Positions 27,401 to 35,712 of a DNA stretch of 64,000 nt are shown in pieces. The notes beneath the pieces were generated by a model. It had not been told where the DNA came from and ran no database searches. It worked only from the letters and a program-made list of their open reading frames with translations. Position 1 is the stretch's first letter, and the number at the start of each line of letters is the position of its first letter. The stretch covers positions 186,001-250,000 of the forward strand of contig JAFTVF010000006.1 of NCBI GenBank assembly GCA_017465865.1, given 5' to 3'. Made by a program: the position numbers and the translations under genes. The DNA comes from Clostridia bacterium (GTDB lineage: Bacteria; Bacillota; Clostridia; Christensenellales; Borkfalkiaceae).

Positions 27401-27730
27401 CTCGTTTTTCAACAACTCGCCTATCGTAAACTTGGCGGTGGCGGAAACGGTTTCAATGGCAACCGCCGTGTTTTCATCGCCCTCTATGCAAAATAAAAAC
27501 CCGTCGTAACCGTTGCAAACCGTCGAAGTCCATTCTTTCTTACCGTAATCGGAAAATAACGGCGATAACACGTGGCAACCGAACCTGTCCTCTTGAAACG
27601 CCACCCGCTTGCAATCGATAAGCTGCCCGTGCGACACTGTAATTCCGCCGTCAAAACAAAGCCGAGGTAAAAATTTTTCGGTGAAATAAATATGTCTGTA
27701 TCCCCAATCTACGATAAATTCTACTTGCAT
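24482..27730 (-). CDS. Large glycosidase-like protein of unknown family
   Basis: A 1082-residue protein without a signal peptide. I do not recognise the family. The N-terminal 400 residues look like beta domains. The middle (about 400-690) looks like a TIM barrel with motifs such as YGIFTDVIAVGH, YGLAVGDHESTGIFYWGEY and VFGANFVFEEDS, whose acidic residues could be catalytic. Residues about 770-880 resemble the glutamine-amidotransferase-like domain seen after the barrel in GH42-type enzymes (LKSYAEQGGTIVLAVPQLSQR). The C-terminal part is beta-rich. It is the last gene of the sugar locus, 10 bp after a six-hairpin glycosidase gene, so a cytoplasmic glycosidase role is inferred. Confidence 0.6.
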   Translation of the reverse strand: MQVEFIVDWGYRHIYFTEKFLPRLCFDGGITVSHGQLIDCKRVAFQEDRFGCHVLSPLFSDYGKKEWTSTVCNGYDGFLFCIEGDENTAVAIETVSATAKFTIGELLKNEHLVFDTENPFLFAVMHVYLKDHEWYLAKQKAGEIRLKGKEFDGRQNSFFGVNGVVVPCGERVKSSFDFSAEENADEEVKVEGAIRVIQSQSDVRDEPVNGVADYEIVINGKSVYRNSKFSCNWDDHSQHFEETFFTVPVALLRKNGNAVEIINHDEKKVVLVQMVRFFVEKVQHLQILSCPKWLVKGQVFSVRLYALYPTDLHIECTGGVCVCTPSGETAIRATANNILQCGENEYFFKTTTAGERIEIRFTDKKRGNKSCAVVAEVWDGEREKIEPKTGIEIKLDAPENYEYYFRKLLDGQMGNYVMFRRYGQWNPQIDKVYDIAAKCKKYGIFTDVIAVGHTVKSWLSETIADASGEYGLAVGDHESTGIFYWGEYFHNPAVKTVDEAERLSVKELNEVYNGLKVKGVKVAMGDASGGARYAYQAGFDILRHETCVGHHLTILPDARGAARAYNKPIWGAHIASQHNFQAELETGIGRYWLETYLPWVFGANFVFEEDSLFQNNKYYRMVNDDYMTLEKQKVTAEFYKHIQTHARLGQPQVDIAFIQGRHQAPFTALSTCNAPMERLYENEDRRIWGKHGASEEEWGHRQPEKGMHLLEVVAPQIYLAPLNQDPYKTRKLFSANPYGEWDFLPIEAPQEIYAQYKILFMLGWNTMAKQSVGVCDSFENDYQRLKSYAEQGGTIVLAVPQLSQRVDRKLFKDWDNADLYNDGDVYDLFGVRVGKPCEELSESIESMGFPAKDYTEKRELIRRPAKSEEEDGACLLAEVMLGDAEICLIDKKNNRPVLVRKKVGKGYAYLLCVYAYPGHEKLKYITANIMQTLLELHAKKDIFVKDAENQVYWSDWKNGNGGKLYLLNTDWTAIGNNKTVEVVKGDLVFDCTVEERKLLEIAYQAESAVYATTEQVNVVASAENGQAYELYGFGICDLHILSSQNTRVYLDGTEIAKTNGGETVIRVSLSGKSTLNLSENLN

Positions 27731-27740
27731 AATCCCCTCT

Positions 27741-29210
27741 TCAAGCCTTTTCTATAATCACGCCTTTTCCTTTATTGAAAACACAGCCGTCCTCGTCATA
27801 ATACACCGTATACGATTGTTTTCTATACGATAGATTTTCGATTTTGAACCATTTCCATATCCCTTTAATGCGAGGGTTCACTGTTAAAGTATCAGTTTCT
27901 GCCGTAATTCCGCAAAGCCCTCTCAAAACCAAATCGATAAAGGTCGAATGATTATAATCCTTACCGCGGTTATAAACGTTTTCTTCTTTTAAGCGTTCCC
28001 GCGTATACCATCTAAATTCAAACGGCTCCATAGACTCGTCTATAAAATTACGCTTCTTTCCGTCCTCAATGATATAATGCATCTCAGCGTACTGTTTTAC
28101 AAATTCATATAAATCCGTATCGTTGATCACAGCTTGCTGATAATCCTTTAATAATTTTATACAAGCATTGATTACGTAGCTCGTTGCATAAGGCCAAACG
28201 TGTCCGTTCCACGAACAAGACGGCTGCGTGTAAAACAAAAACCGCTTGTTGGACATATCCGCCGTCGTAAATCCCGTTTTGCCTTTGAACACCGTAGGAT
28301 CTTTCAACAAAGCAAATACGCTTTCTCGTTCCTCGTCGGCGGCATTGTACGCCCAAGGTATATACCCCATTAACTCTCTTGCGTTACATTCTTCGGGGAT
28401 ATCCTTATGCGTTATTTCTTTATTAAAATCTTGATGATAGGGATGAATCGCCTTAAAAAACGTTCCGTCCCATAATATTTCATTGATCGCGCGTTTAATT
28501 ACTTCCGCTTTTTTTGCGTAAAACTCGCTTTTCTCTACATTTCCTGCCATAGCGTATATCTTTGATAAGGAAAGCGCGTCGCCATACATACACGAATTAA
28601 AAAGCGGTCTAAATCCTTTCAAAATCACTTTATCGGAGGTCGTTCCGCCGATCGAAAATTCCGTTCCCTCGTAATTATCCTGCGACCAATACAGTCCGTT
28701 TGGCGTACCGTGCCGAATTTCCCATTCCTGAAAATACCGCTCGAACGCCTCTGCGTTATTTCGTAGAAACTCCTCGTTTGCCGTTACTATGCAATACTCG
28801 TACATAGCCGTAAGCGCAGGCGTATGATAGGTAAACGCTCCGTTTTCAGAACCGTCGCCGTTTATAAAGAAATTGATATAATCCAAAAAATCGTCTGCAT
28901 TTTTCAGCCAACGAAACTCGTTTAAGTGATGGGTCAAAGGCGCGTTTATCGTATTGTATTTTGCCGCCCACGGCACGTCGGGCAAAAATTCGGTAAGCAC
29001 AAACCCGACGTCGGTGTTTTTGATATGCTTGCGCATCGTCCACGTACGAAACGCAAACGTTTCTTCTATCGTGGAATTCGGACAATATAATCTCGGCGCG
29101 TTTTTTAATAAAAATTCTTCCGCTTTCTCGTTCGGAATATATTGAACTACGTCCTCTTCGTCGTTTGCGTTAAATTTTCGAAAATATTCACTGTACTGCA
29201 TAACGTCCAA
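27741..29210 (-). CDS. Six-hairpin glycosidase, MGH1/trehalase-like
   Basis: A 489-residue cytoplasmic protein with the sequence style of (alpha/alpha)6-barrel glycosidases. Typical pieces are EETFAFRTWTMRKHI near residue 45, LTEFLPDVPWAAKYNTINAP, GLYWSQDNYEGTEFSIGGTTS near residue 195, GYIPWAYNAADEER and SCSWNGHVWPYATSYVINA near residue 335, and a tail RGKDYNHSTFIDLVLRGLCGI. Candidate catalytic acids are in the DNYEGTEF and late barrel segments, but specificity cannot be told; mannosylglycerate-hydrolase-like, GH63-like and rhamnosidase-like enzymes share this fold. It abuts the GH78 gene, so the two probably act on the same glycan. Confidence 0.7.
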   Translation of the reverse strand: MDVMQYSEYFRKFNANDEEDVVQYIPNEKAEEFLLKNAPRLYCPNSTIEETFAFRTWTMRKHIKNTDVGFVLTEFLPDVPWAAKYNTINAPLTHHLNEFRWLKNADDFLDYINFFINGDGSENGAFTYHTPALTAMYEYCIVTANEEFLRNNAEAFERYFQEWEIRHGTPNGLYWSQDNYEGTEFSIGGTTSDKVILKGFRPLFNSCMYGDALSLSKIYAMAGNVEKSEFYAKKAEVIKRAINEILWDGTFFKAIHPYHQDFNKEITHKDIPEECNARELMGYIPWAYNAADEERESVFALLKDPTVFKGKTGFTTADMSNKRFLFYTQPSCSWNGHVWPYATSYVINACIKLLKDYQQAVINDTDLYEFVKQYAEMHYIIEDGKKRNFIDESMEPFEFRWYTRERLKEENVYNRGKDYNHSTFIDLVLRGLCGITAETDTLTVNPRIKGIWKWFKIENLSYRKQSYTVYYDEDGCVFNKGKGVIIEKA

Positions 29211-31358
29211 CTACTCGTTTTCCTCAAAAATATAACAGCCTTTTTTTACTTCGTACGATTTTGAGCCTATAACAATGCTCGTATCCGTCGGCGTTTCTAT
29301 CTCATAAACCGTTTTACCGTCTTTATTTTGCCATTTCACCGCAACTTTGCCCTTTCTCGTATCCAAGCGCACTTGTAACCAGTCTAATGTTTTCGAGGGC
29401 TTCGGGGCGATCCGTATCTTTTCAAAGCCCGCTTTTTCAGGCGTAATCCCGCCCGCCACCGAATACAACCAATCCACCGCCGCGCCGTACGCGTAATGGT
29501 TAAACGAATTCATATCCGCCGACCAAAATTCGCCTTGTTCGTTTTTCCCGTCCCAATGCTCCCAAACCGTCGTCGCGCCCTGTTTCACCGAATACAACCA
29601 AGACGGGTATTCTTCCCGAAGCAACAATTCATACGCTACTTCCGTATATCCGTTTTCGGAAAGCGCGTGTAATAAATACGGCGTACCGATAAAGCCTGTC
29701 TGCAAATGGTTCCCGCAATTTTTAATCAAATCCACCAAGCGTTTCGCTGTCTTCTCTTTGTCGTCCGTCAAGCCGAAATATAATGCAAGCGCGCATTCCG
29801 TTTGCGTTTTCGGCTGGGGAAAGGTTGAAAGAAAGGTCTGCCGTATCTTTGCGTACAGCGTTTTATATTCGTCTACGTTTTCGCCAAGGACCTCCCCCGC
29901 CTTGATGACGAGCGAAGTCGAATACGCATAAAAGGCTGACGCGATAAAATCTTTATCCGAACTGCCCGTATAACTGCCCTCGGGCGCGTCCAAACCGAGC
30001 CAATCTCCGAAATGCCAATTTCCAAACCACAAATACGGCTTTTTCGAACGCGTGCCGATACAGCGTACGTGGGCTTGCATACTTTGAAACTGTTCGCGCA
30101 ATATTGCAGCGTTGCCGTACGTTTGATACACCTGCCAAGGACATACCGTCGCCGCATCCCCCCAGCCTGCGGATAACACCGCTTGATTAGAGGTATCGGG
30201 CACGATCGTCGGAACAAACCCATGCGCGGTTTGCTCTAACCTCAACATTCTCAGCCATCTCGCGAAAAATTTTTCGCAATCGAAATTGTAGGTCGCCGCA
30301 CGGCAAAACACCTGCGCGTCGCCCGTCCAGCCCTGTCGTTCGTCCCGTTGCGGACAATCGGTGGGAACGTCCAAAAAGTTGTCTTTTTGTCCCCAGATCA
30401 CGTTTTCGAAAAAACGGTTCAAAATCGAATTAGACGTTTGGATATATCCCGTCCGTTTTATATCGGAATGTACGACGATCGCGGTAAAATCCTCTGCTTT
30501 TACGGTTTCGGGCTTTTTATCCAACCGAATATACCGAAACCCGAAAAAGGTATGCTGAGGCTTATATTCCTGCTTCCCATCTTTACATATATAATAGATT
30601 TTTGCTTTCGCCGAGCGGTAATTTTCGGTGTAAAAATTCCCGTCTCCGTCTAATATTTCCGCGTGAGAAATCTCTAACGCCTCGTTTGCTTTTGCCGTAA
30701 TCGAAAATTCGATATATCCCGTTAAATTTTGCCCAAAATCGATAACAAACTCGCCTTTGGGCGTTAAAAAAGAGGATACGGGTTTCAACCGCTCGTGCTC
30801 GCATACTTTTTCCCCGTCGGATAAAATCAATAACCCGTCGAGATCCGTTTCCACCGCGCGCGCATTCGTTTCTTCCCGATCGGACAACGTAGCGTTATAC
30901 GCTTCTCCGTCGTAAATATCCGACCTTTCACATTGCCCCAAACAAGCAGTCCAGCTATCGTCCGAAGGGACGATAGCCTGTGTTCCGTCTTGATATTCGA
31001 TGAAAAAACAAGCTTTCATTCGCCTGTTTTTGCTATTTTCGCAAATACGGGAATCCCAATGCCACCAGCCGTACCAGCCTCGGCCTACGGAAACGCGAAT
31101 GGTATTTTCCTTGCCCAAGCAATCGGTTACGTCGTATTTTTGATAGGGCATTCTATACGGATAACTGTCAAACCCGGGGGCAAGAGGTTCGCTGATCCTC
31201 TTGCCGTTCAAAATAGCGCAATAAACGCCGCACGCGGTTATAAAAAGCTCGGCTTTCGCTACTTTTTTCCGTAAAGAAAATGACTTTTTATATACGACGA
31301 CGGTATCTCGTTCCGTCGCAAGAGCACATTCGATCCATTCGCCCTGATGAAAGTCCAT
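29211..31358 (-). CDS. Alpha-L-rhamnosidase, GH78
   Basis: A 715-residue inverting glycosidase removing terminal alpha-L-rhamnose. The N-terminal beta domain has the lectin-like pattern KAELFITACGVYCAILNGKRISEPLAPGFDSYPYRMPYQKYDVT (about 36-80). The (alpha/alpha)6 barrel carries the hallmark DVPTDCPQRDERQGWTGDAQVF at about 333-354, with the general acid and flanking acidic residues. The C-terminal beta domain starts after VDWLYSVAGGITPEKAGF. There is no signal peptide, so it acts on imported oligosaccharide. It is the best clue to the substrate of the locus: a rhamnose-containing glycan or glycoside. Confidence 0.9.
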   Translation of the reverse strand: MDFHQGEWIECALATERDTVVVYKKSFSLRKKVAKAELFITACGVYCAILNGKRISEPLAPGFDSYPYRMPYQKYDVTDCLGKENTIRVSVGRGWYGWWHWDSRICENSKNRRMKACFFIEYQDGTQAIVPSDDSWTACLGQCERSDIYDGEAYNATLSDREETNARAVETDLDGLLILSDGEKVCEHERLKPVSSFLTPKGEFVIDFGQNLTGYIEFSITAKANEALEISHAEILDGDGNFYTENYRSAKAKIYYICKDGKQEYKPQHTFFGFRYIRLDKKPETVKAEDFTAIVVHSDIKRTGYIQTSNSILNRFFENVIWGQKDNFLDVPTDCPQRDERQGWTGDAQVFCRAATYNFDCEKFFARWLRMLRLEQTAHGFVPTIVPDTSNQAVLSAGWGDAATVCPWQVYQTYGNAAILREQFQSMQAHVRCIGTRSKKPYLWFGNWHFGDWLGLDAPEGSYTGSSDKDFIASAFYAYSTSLVIKAGEVLGENVDEYKTLYAKIRQTFLSTFPQPKTQTECALALYFGLTDDKEKTAKRLVDLIKNCGNHLQTGFIGTPYLLHALSENGYTEVAYELLLREEYPSWLYSVKQGATTVWEHWDGKNEQGEFWSADMNSFNHYAYGAAVDWLYSVAGGITPEKAGFEKIRIAPKPSKTLDWLQVRLDTRKGKVAVKWQNKDGKTVYEIETPTDTSIVIGSKSYEVKKGCYIFEENE

Positions 31359-31367
31359 AACTCCCCC

Positions 31368-32474
31368 TTATTTCTTAAACACCTCTTTGACGGCGTTCAA
31401 ATAGCCGTAACCGTATTTATCGTCGGGCTGTAAATAGCTCGTTTCCGTCCACTCGTTCCAACTGTTTATCGTAATAAGCGGCACTTCGTTATGCTTTTCA
31501 GAATAGTCTTTTACAAGCTCCAACGCCAAACGGAAATTTTCGGGGTCGTTTTCCGTTGCCACGTACGGCATAATCTTTTCCGTTCGGGGATTGTTATCCC
31601 AGCCCACGGATACGTGCGGATAGTACGGCAACGAGTAATCGCTGCTGATTTTATCCATTTCCTTTTTAAGGTTTTCAAGCAAAGTCGAATATCCCTCGTT
31701 CACTTTGACGAAATGTGCGAATTGATAATGGGTTAAGCTGTTCACGTCAAACGCACGGATAACTTCGTCGTTCGAGAGCGTTTGCTCGCCGTCTACCCCC
31801 GAAATGTTCAAAAATTGCTTTTTACGCAAAATCATCTGCAAGTGCAGATCGGGGAAACCAGCCGCCTTGACCTCGTTTCTAAAATACCGAATGGCGTCGA
31901 TCGCCTGTTCAAATCCGCCCAAACCGTTGATGAAATTGCTGATTTCATAAATGGAAAATACGGGACAACCGTTTATTTTATAATAATTAGGTTGCTTGAA
32001 ATACTTTTCAATCAGTCGGGCTACGATTACTTCAAAGGTCTTGCGGTCTACGTTGCCGCTCCATATATCTATCAAATCGTCTATATCCGCCAAACGCTTA
32101 TCCCACATCGTCGTTGCGCTATGGTTTGCCCACATCAGATAAAATTTCATTTTATCCCTGTTTTTCGCCTGTAAAAAGCCGTCGTTTAAGCAATTTTCTA
32201 AGAAAGGACGGTTATCGTACCAATACCAATCGTAAATGAACACGTTGACCCCGTGCTTTACAGCTTCCTCGATCTGCCATTCCATAACGGCAGGGTCTGC
32301 CTCGTCCTGATAACCCCAAAGAGGTTTTCTCGGCCACTCGTTTCCCTCAAACTTCTTGACCACCGTTTTTACCGTTTGCCATTCACCGATTTTTTCAGGC
32401 CAAAACTGCCAAGCTCGCTTTTCCTTACCCGTGTATGCAGGCCATATATACGCCGCGATATCAAATTCTTTCAT
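31368..32474 (-). CDS. GH99-like/WbsX-domain protein
   Basis: A 368-residue protein starting KEFDIAAYIWPAYTGKEKRAWQFWPEKIGEW, with GVNVFIYDWYWYDNRPFLE at about 96-114 and a C-terminal TINSWNEWTETSYLQPDDKYGYGYL. This is the pattern of the WbsX/GH99-like family, a TIM barrel related to endo-acting GH99 enzymes and also reported beside glycosyltransferases. The conserved WNEW-E acid motif suggests hydrolase activity. It lacks a signal peptide and lies between GH78 and a second barrel protein, 9 and 12 bp away. Confidence 0.8.
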   Translation of the reverse strand: MKEFDIAAYIWPAYTGKEKRAWQFWPEKIGEWQTVKTVVKKFEGNEWPRKPLWGYQDEADPAVMEWQIEEAVKHGVNVFIYDWYWYDNRPFLENCLNDGFLQAKNRDKMKFYLMWANHSATTMWDKRLADIDDLIDIWSGNVDRKTFEVIVARLIEKYFKQPNYYKINGCPVFSIYEISNFINGLGGFEQAIDAIRYFRNEVKAAGFPDLHLQMILRKKQFLNISGVDGEQTLSNDEVIRAFDVNSLTHYQFAHFVKVNEGYSTLLENLKKEMDKISSDYSLPYYPHVSVGWDNNPRTEKIMPYVATENDPENFRLALELVKDYSEKHNEVPLITINSWNEWTETSYLQPDDKYGYGYLNAVKEVFKK

Positions 32475-32486
32475 ATCCTTCTTCCT

Positions 32487-33674
32487 TTATTTTAATTGAA
32501 TAAATACACCGTTACCTGCTTCCAAACTTATATCCAAGCAATCGCAAGCCGATATTTTTTCCGTTTCACCGTCTTTTTGGAGCACGGCGTTTCTCTTTGC
32601 TTTCAAACGGATTTGAACCTTTCCCGTTGCCTCGTTCGGCAAATTATAATGCGTTACGAAAAAAGCCTGTTCCCCGTTCTCGTTTGTAAATTTCCCTATC
32701 AGCACGGGACAATCGGTTGTTACTTCCGCGATATCCGTATCCGTTAAATCCAGATACTCAACCCATTTTTCAAACGCCTCTACGCTTTGCCCGTCAGGCG
32801 CAATCGCTACCGTGCCGGTATGCCGATAGTCCAAATAACTCTCTGCAAAAGTCTGTACCAACTCGTTTACCTTTTTCACCTCGCCGTAGAGCTTGGTAGG
32901 CAAACCGTTCCTGCCGATAATCGCTTCCTGATGCGCTAAAAACTGCGCGTCAATACCCGGCGAGGCGTAGCAGAAATGCGAAAACGCCCGAAATCCGAAC
33001 GCAAAATACGTCATAAATTGCATACGCAGCAGAGCAAAATCCTGCGCTACGTCGTTGGGCAAACCAAAAGCCATCGTTTGAATAAAGCAATGCGTAGGCA
33101 GATTTTTCCGTCTGGAAAAATAAGTCAAAGTCGAAAGGCATCTCAGCCACAACGGCGTGATAATAATTCCTTCGTCCTTTTTGAAAATCGGATAATGATC
33201 CACCGACAAAACGTTCCCTGCGGGCATTACCCGTTCGTGCATTTCAACGTATTTTTCCACGTATTCGAAATAATCCTTTGCCTTTAACTGCTCTAACGTG
33301 GCGTAATTCGGCAATAAATTGATTTCGCAACGCATAGAGGTAGGATACAGCTCGTAAAATTCCTTTACACATTCTTCCAGCATAGGATATCTATCCGCAG
33401 ACGGCTCGTCGGAAAGCATAATCGCAGGCACGTTGTCAAACTGTAAAAAGCGTTCGTCCTTAAAGGTCATTCTCCGATGCGTAACCAAAGGTATTGCGTT
33501 CACGCCTGCGGCTTTTGCTACCCTTACCGCCTCTACCTGCTCGTCGTCGCCGCAAAATTTACAAGCTCCGCCCAACAGATACATAGTATTGATACCGCAA
33601 CCCTTGGCAAGCGCGTACGCCTCCACCGTATTATCGGGAGCAAGCCAGCCACCGATCATAAAAGTTTTTTTCAT
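32487..33674 (-). CDS. TIM-barrel glycosidase-like protein of unknown family
   Basis: A 395-residue cytoplasmic protein. I cannot assign a named family. It reads like a clan-A glycosidase: repeated beta-alpha units (TFMIGGWLAPDNTVEAYALAKGCGINTMYLLGG; VAKAAGVNAIPLVTHRR), an AIMLSDEPSADRY motif near residue 86-98 whose D-E-P resembles the acid/base position of related barrel enzymes, and LSVDHYPIFK near residue 158. A C-terminal beta domain (about 300-395) ends with LDISLEAGNGVFIQL. Its place in the sugar operon supports a hydrolase role; this is inference. Confidence 0.6.
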   Translation of the reverse strand: MKKTFMIGGWLAPDNTVEAYALAKGCGINTMYLLGGACKFCGDDEQVEAVRVAKAAGVNAIPLVTHRRMTFKDERFLQFDNVPAIMLSDEPSADRYPMLEECVKEFYELYPTSMRCEINLLPNYATLEQLKAKDYFEYVEKYVEMHERVMPAGNVLSVDHYPIFKKDEGIIITPLWLRCLSTLTYFSRRKNLPTHCFIQTMAFGLPNDVAQDFALLRMQFMTYFAFGFRAFSHFCYASPGIDAQFLAHQEAIIGRNGLPTKLYGEVKKVNELVQTFAESYLDYRHTGTVAIAPDGQSVEAFEKWVEYLDLTDTDIAEVTTDCPVLIGKFTNENGEQAFFVTHYNLPNEATGKVQIRLKAKRNAVLQKDGETEKISACDCLDISLEAGNGVFIQLK

Positions 33675-33689
33675 GTCCTATTCTCCTAT

Positions 33690-35708
33690 TTAACCCGTGT
33701 ATCCAAGCTGCGCTTTCAATGCGTTCAGCTGTCCGCTTTCTTTCCAATAATTCGCACCGATCGCTTTGCAGTTATCGAAAAATTCACCGAGGAATTTGTT
33801 TTTGCCAAAAACGTCGTCGGGATAATAATAGTCGTAGCGCACCGCAACCATATATTGCGGCGTAAGCCGTATCATAGCCACCCGAACGTGATAGGTTTTC
33901 TTCTCTTCCTCGCTGATATCCAACTCGTCGATGCGTTTATCGGCAAGCTCTAACAGCTCGAATTGCCGTTCCCAAAATTCCACGGAATACAGCTGCGGCT
34001 CTAAAAGCGCCGACATACTACCGATTTTCGAGCTGGGGCGCATGGATTCGGGAATTCCCACGCCCGCCATATTCAAGGCGTATCGTACGTCCATATTATC
34101 GATAAATTCGTCGATATACTCGGAAAAACCCTTATAGTAATACGCCATAAATTCCTGTTTCAGCGTTTCCGCGTCCAAATTCGGATTCCACAGCATTTTC
34201 GAGGCTACGTACGTTTCCATATGGTTGGTCCACACCTCGTTTTCTTGGTACGCCGATTGCATCAATACGTACGCCGTATCCATAGAAGCGTACATCTGCA
34301 AATCCTCTTGCCAATGGTGCATGGTCGGATAATAAACGTAATATCCGCCGTACGCCGTATGATAACTCCACACCAAAAATCTGTCCGTAATTTTCGACCA
34401 GTCGGCAAACATCGTCCTTACGTCGTCCGCTTGGTTGGGATCGGACATGCCGTAATAATTATCCGCCGTAATGGGAGCAAGCCGTACGTACACGTTGTCC
34501 TCGGGGATCACCGTTTTATCCAGCGGCTCTTTCGCCTTATTCAACGGCGCGGGCTGGGAATAATAATACGCAAAGGTACAAATTTTAATTTCTCTGTTCA
34601 GCTCCTCTGCCTCCGCCCAAGCCTCTATCTCCCGCGCAATGGCATTGACAAACCGAACCAACATTCCGCTGCGCTTGTATTTCTCTTCTTGCTCCATACA
34701 AGTCGAGCAATTACAGGTTTCTATATAGTCCTCCTGCCCGATCATGAAATAAATTTTATTCGAATCGCGGAGAATAAACGATTTCATTCGCTCAGTGGCG
34801 ATTTTTACGATACTGTTTTCTAACGTTTGATCGATTTCCCCGTCCTCTGTTAAACCGACTTTTGAATAGCAAAGATCGTAAATTTTATTATTTTTCACGA
34901 AAAACCATTCGGGGTGTTCTTTATAAATATCCTCGGACATATACGGGTCGATTGCCAACGTTTTATCCCTTTGATAGCCGAACGCGTAATACAGAGTGTT
35001 ATGTACGGCGTCCTCTTGTACGCCAAGATCGATCGCGCCGCCGTATTTTTCAGGCATCGTGAGATACTCGTCGTTCATACGCATATGCGCGGCAAAATGC
35101 GGGTTGTTCATCAACGGATTGCTAAGATATACTCTGTTCGGAAACGCAGGAATTTCCGTTAAATCCATTTCGTATAACGGCACAGTTTTCGTTTCAGGTA
35201 CGTAGGTACAGTCATGTGCAAACCATCTTACCCCTACGAAACGCTCTAAGAAATCGTATGCACCGTATAAAACCGCACGGTCGGTATTCCCCGTAACGTA
35301 TACGTTTTCTCCCGAAGATTTCATTACGAACCCGTCGTTGCCTAATTCGGAATACGCGATTTCAAAATTCTCCTCGTCCAAGAAAGTCGTCTTGCCCAAC
35401 GAAAGGTACGCCCGCGCGCCTTTCCCGTCCGCATCCGTACGTATTTCCAGCTCTACGCCCGCGCTTTGCTGCACGTATTCGACGATTTCCTCCGCGGCGT
35501 TGACGACCGCCGCGCCCGCCGCCGCGGGAATGACGATATCGTATCCCGCCGTACCGTCCGAGCATAATTGCCCGATTTCGTTTTCGTAGTTTATCGCGTT
35601 TTGCCCGTTTTCTACGGGCGTTTCCGCGGAACTATCCGATTTTTTCTTACAGCCTGCAAAGCAGAGTGAAACCGCACAAAGAACTACCGCTAAAATTCTC
35701 TTTAACAT
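33690..35708 (-). CDS. DUF4838 surface lipoprotein, glycosidase-like
   Basis: A 672-residue lipoprotein. The signal peptide ends in lipobox CFAGC with the lipidated cysteine at residue 20, followed by a charged spacer. Residues about 55-165 form an N-terminal domain like that of GH20/GH67 alpha-glucuronidases (AAEEIVEYVQQSAGVELEIR, NDGFVMKSSGENVYVTGNTDRAVLYGAYDFLERFVGVRWFAHD), and the rest is a DUF4838 barrel with FMIGQEDYIETCNCSTCMEQEEKY near residue 325. Related proteins are predicted glycosidases. It would act on the outer face of the membrane before uptake. Confidence 0.78.
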   Translation of the reverse strand: MLKRILAVVLCAVSLCFAGCKKKSDSSAETPVENGQNAINYENEIGQLCSDGTAGYDIVIPAAAGAAVVNAAEEIVEYVQQSAGVELEIRTDADGKGARAYLSLGKTTFLDEENFEIAYSELGNDGFVMKSSGENVYVTGNTDRAVLYGAYDFLERFVGVRWFAHDCTYVPETKTVPLYEMDLTEIPAFPNRVYLSNPLMNNPHFAAHMRMNDEYLTMPEKYGGAIDLGVQEDAVHNTLYYAFGYQRDKTLAIDPYMSEDIYKEHPEWFFVKNNKIYDLCYSKVGLTEDGEIDQTLENSIVKIATERMKSFILRDSNKIYFMIGQEDYIETCNCSTCMEQEEKYKRSGMLVRFVNAIAREIEAWAEAEELNREIKICTFAYYYSQPAPLNKAKEPLDKTVIPEDNVYVRLAPITADNYYGMSDPNQADDVRTMFADWSKITDRFLVWSYHTAYGGYYVYYPTMHHWQEDLQMYASMDTAYVLMQSAYQENEVWTNHMETYVASKMLWNPNLDAETLKQEFMAYYYKGFSEYIDEFIDNMDVRYALNMAGVGIPESMRPSSKIGSMSALLEPQLYSVEFWERQFELLELADKRIDELDISEEEKKTYHVRVAMIRLTPQYMVAVRYDYYYPDDVFGKNKFLGEFFDNCKAIGANYWKESGQLNALKAQLGYTG

Positions 35709-35712
35709 TCTT

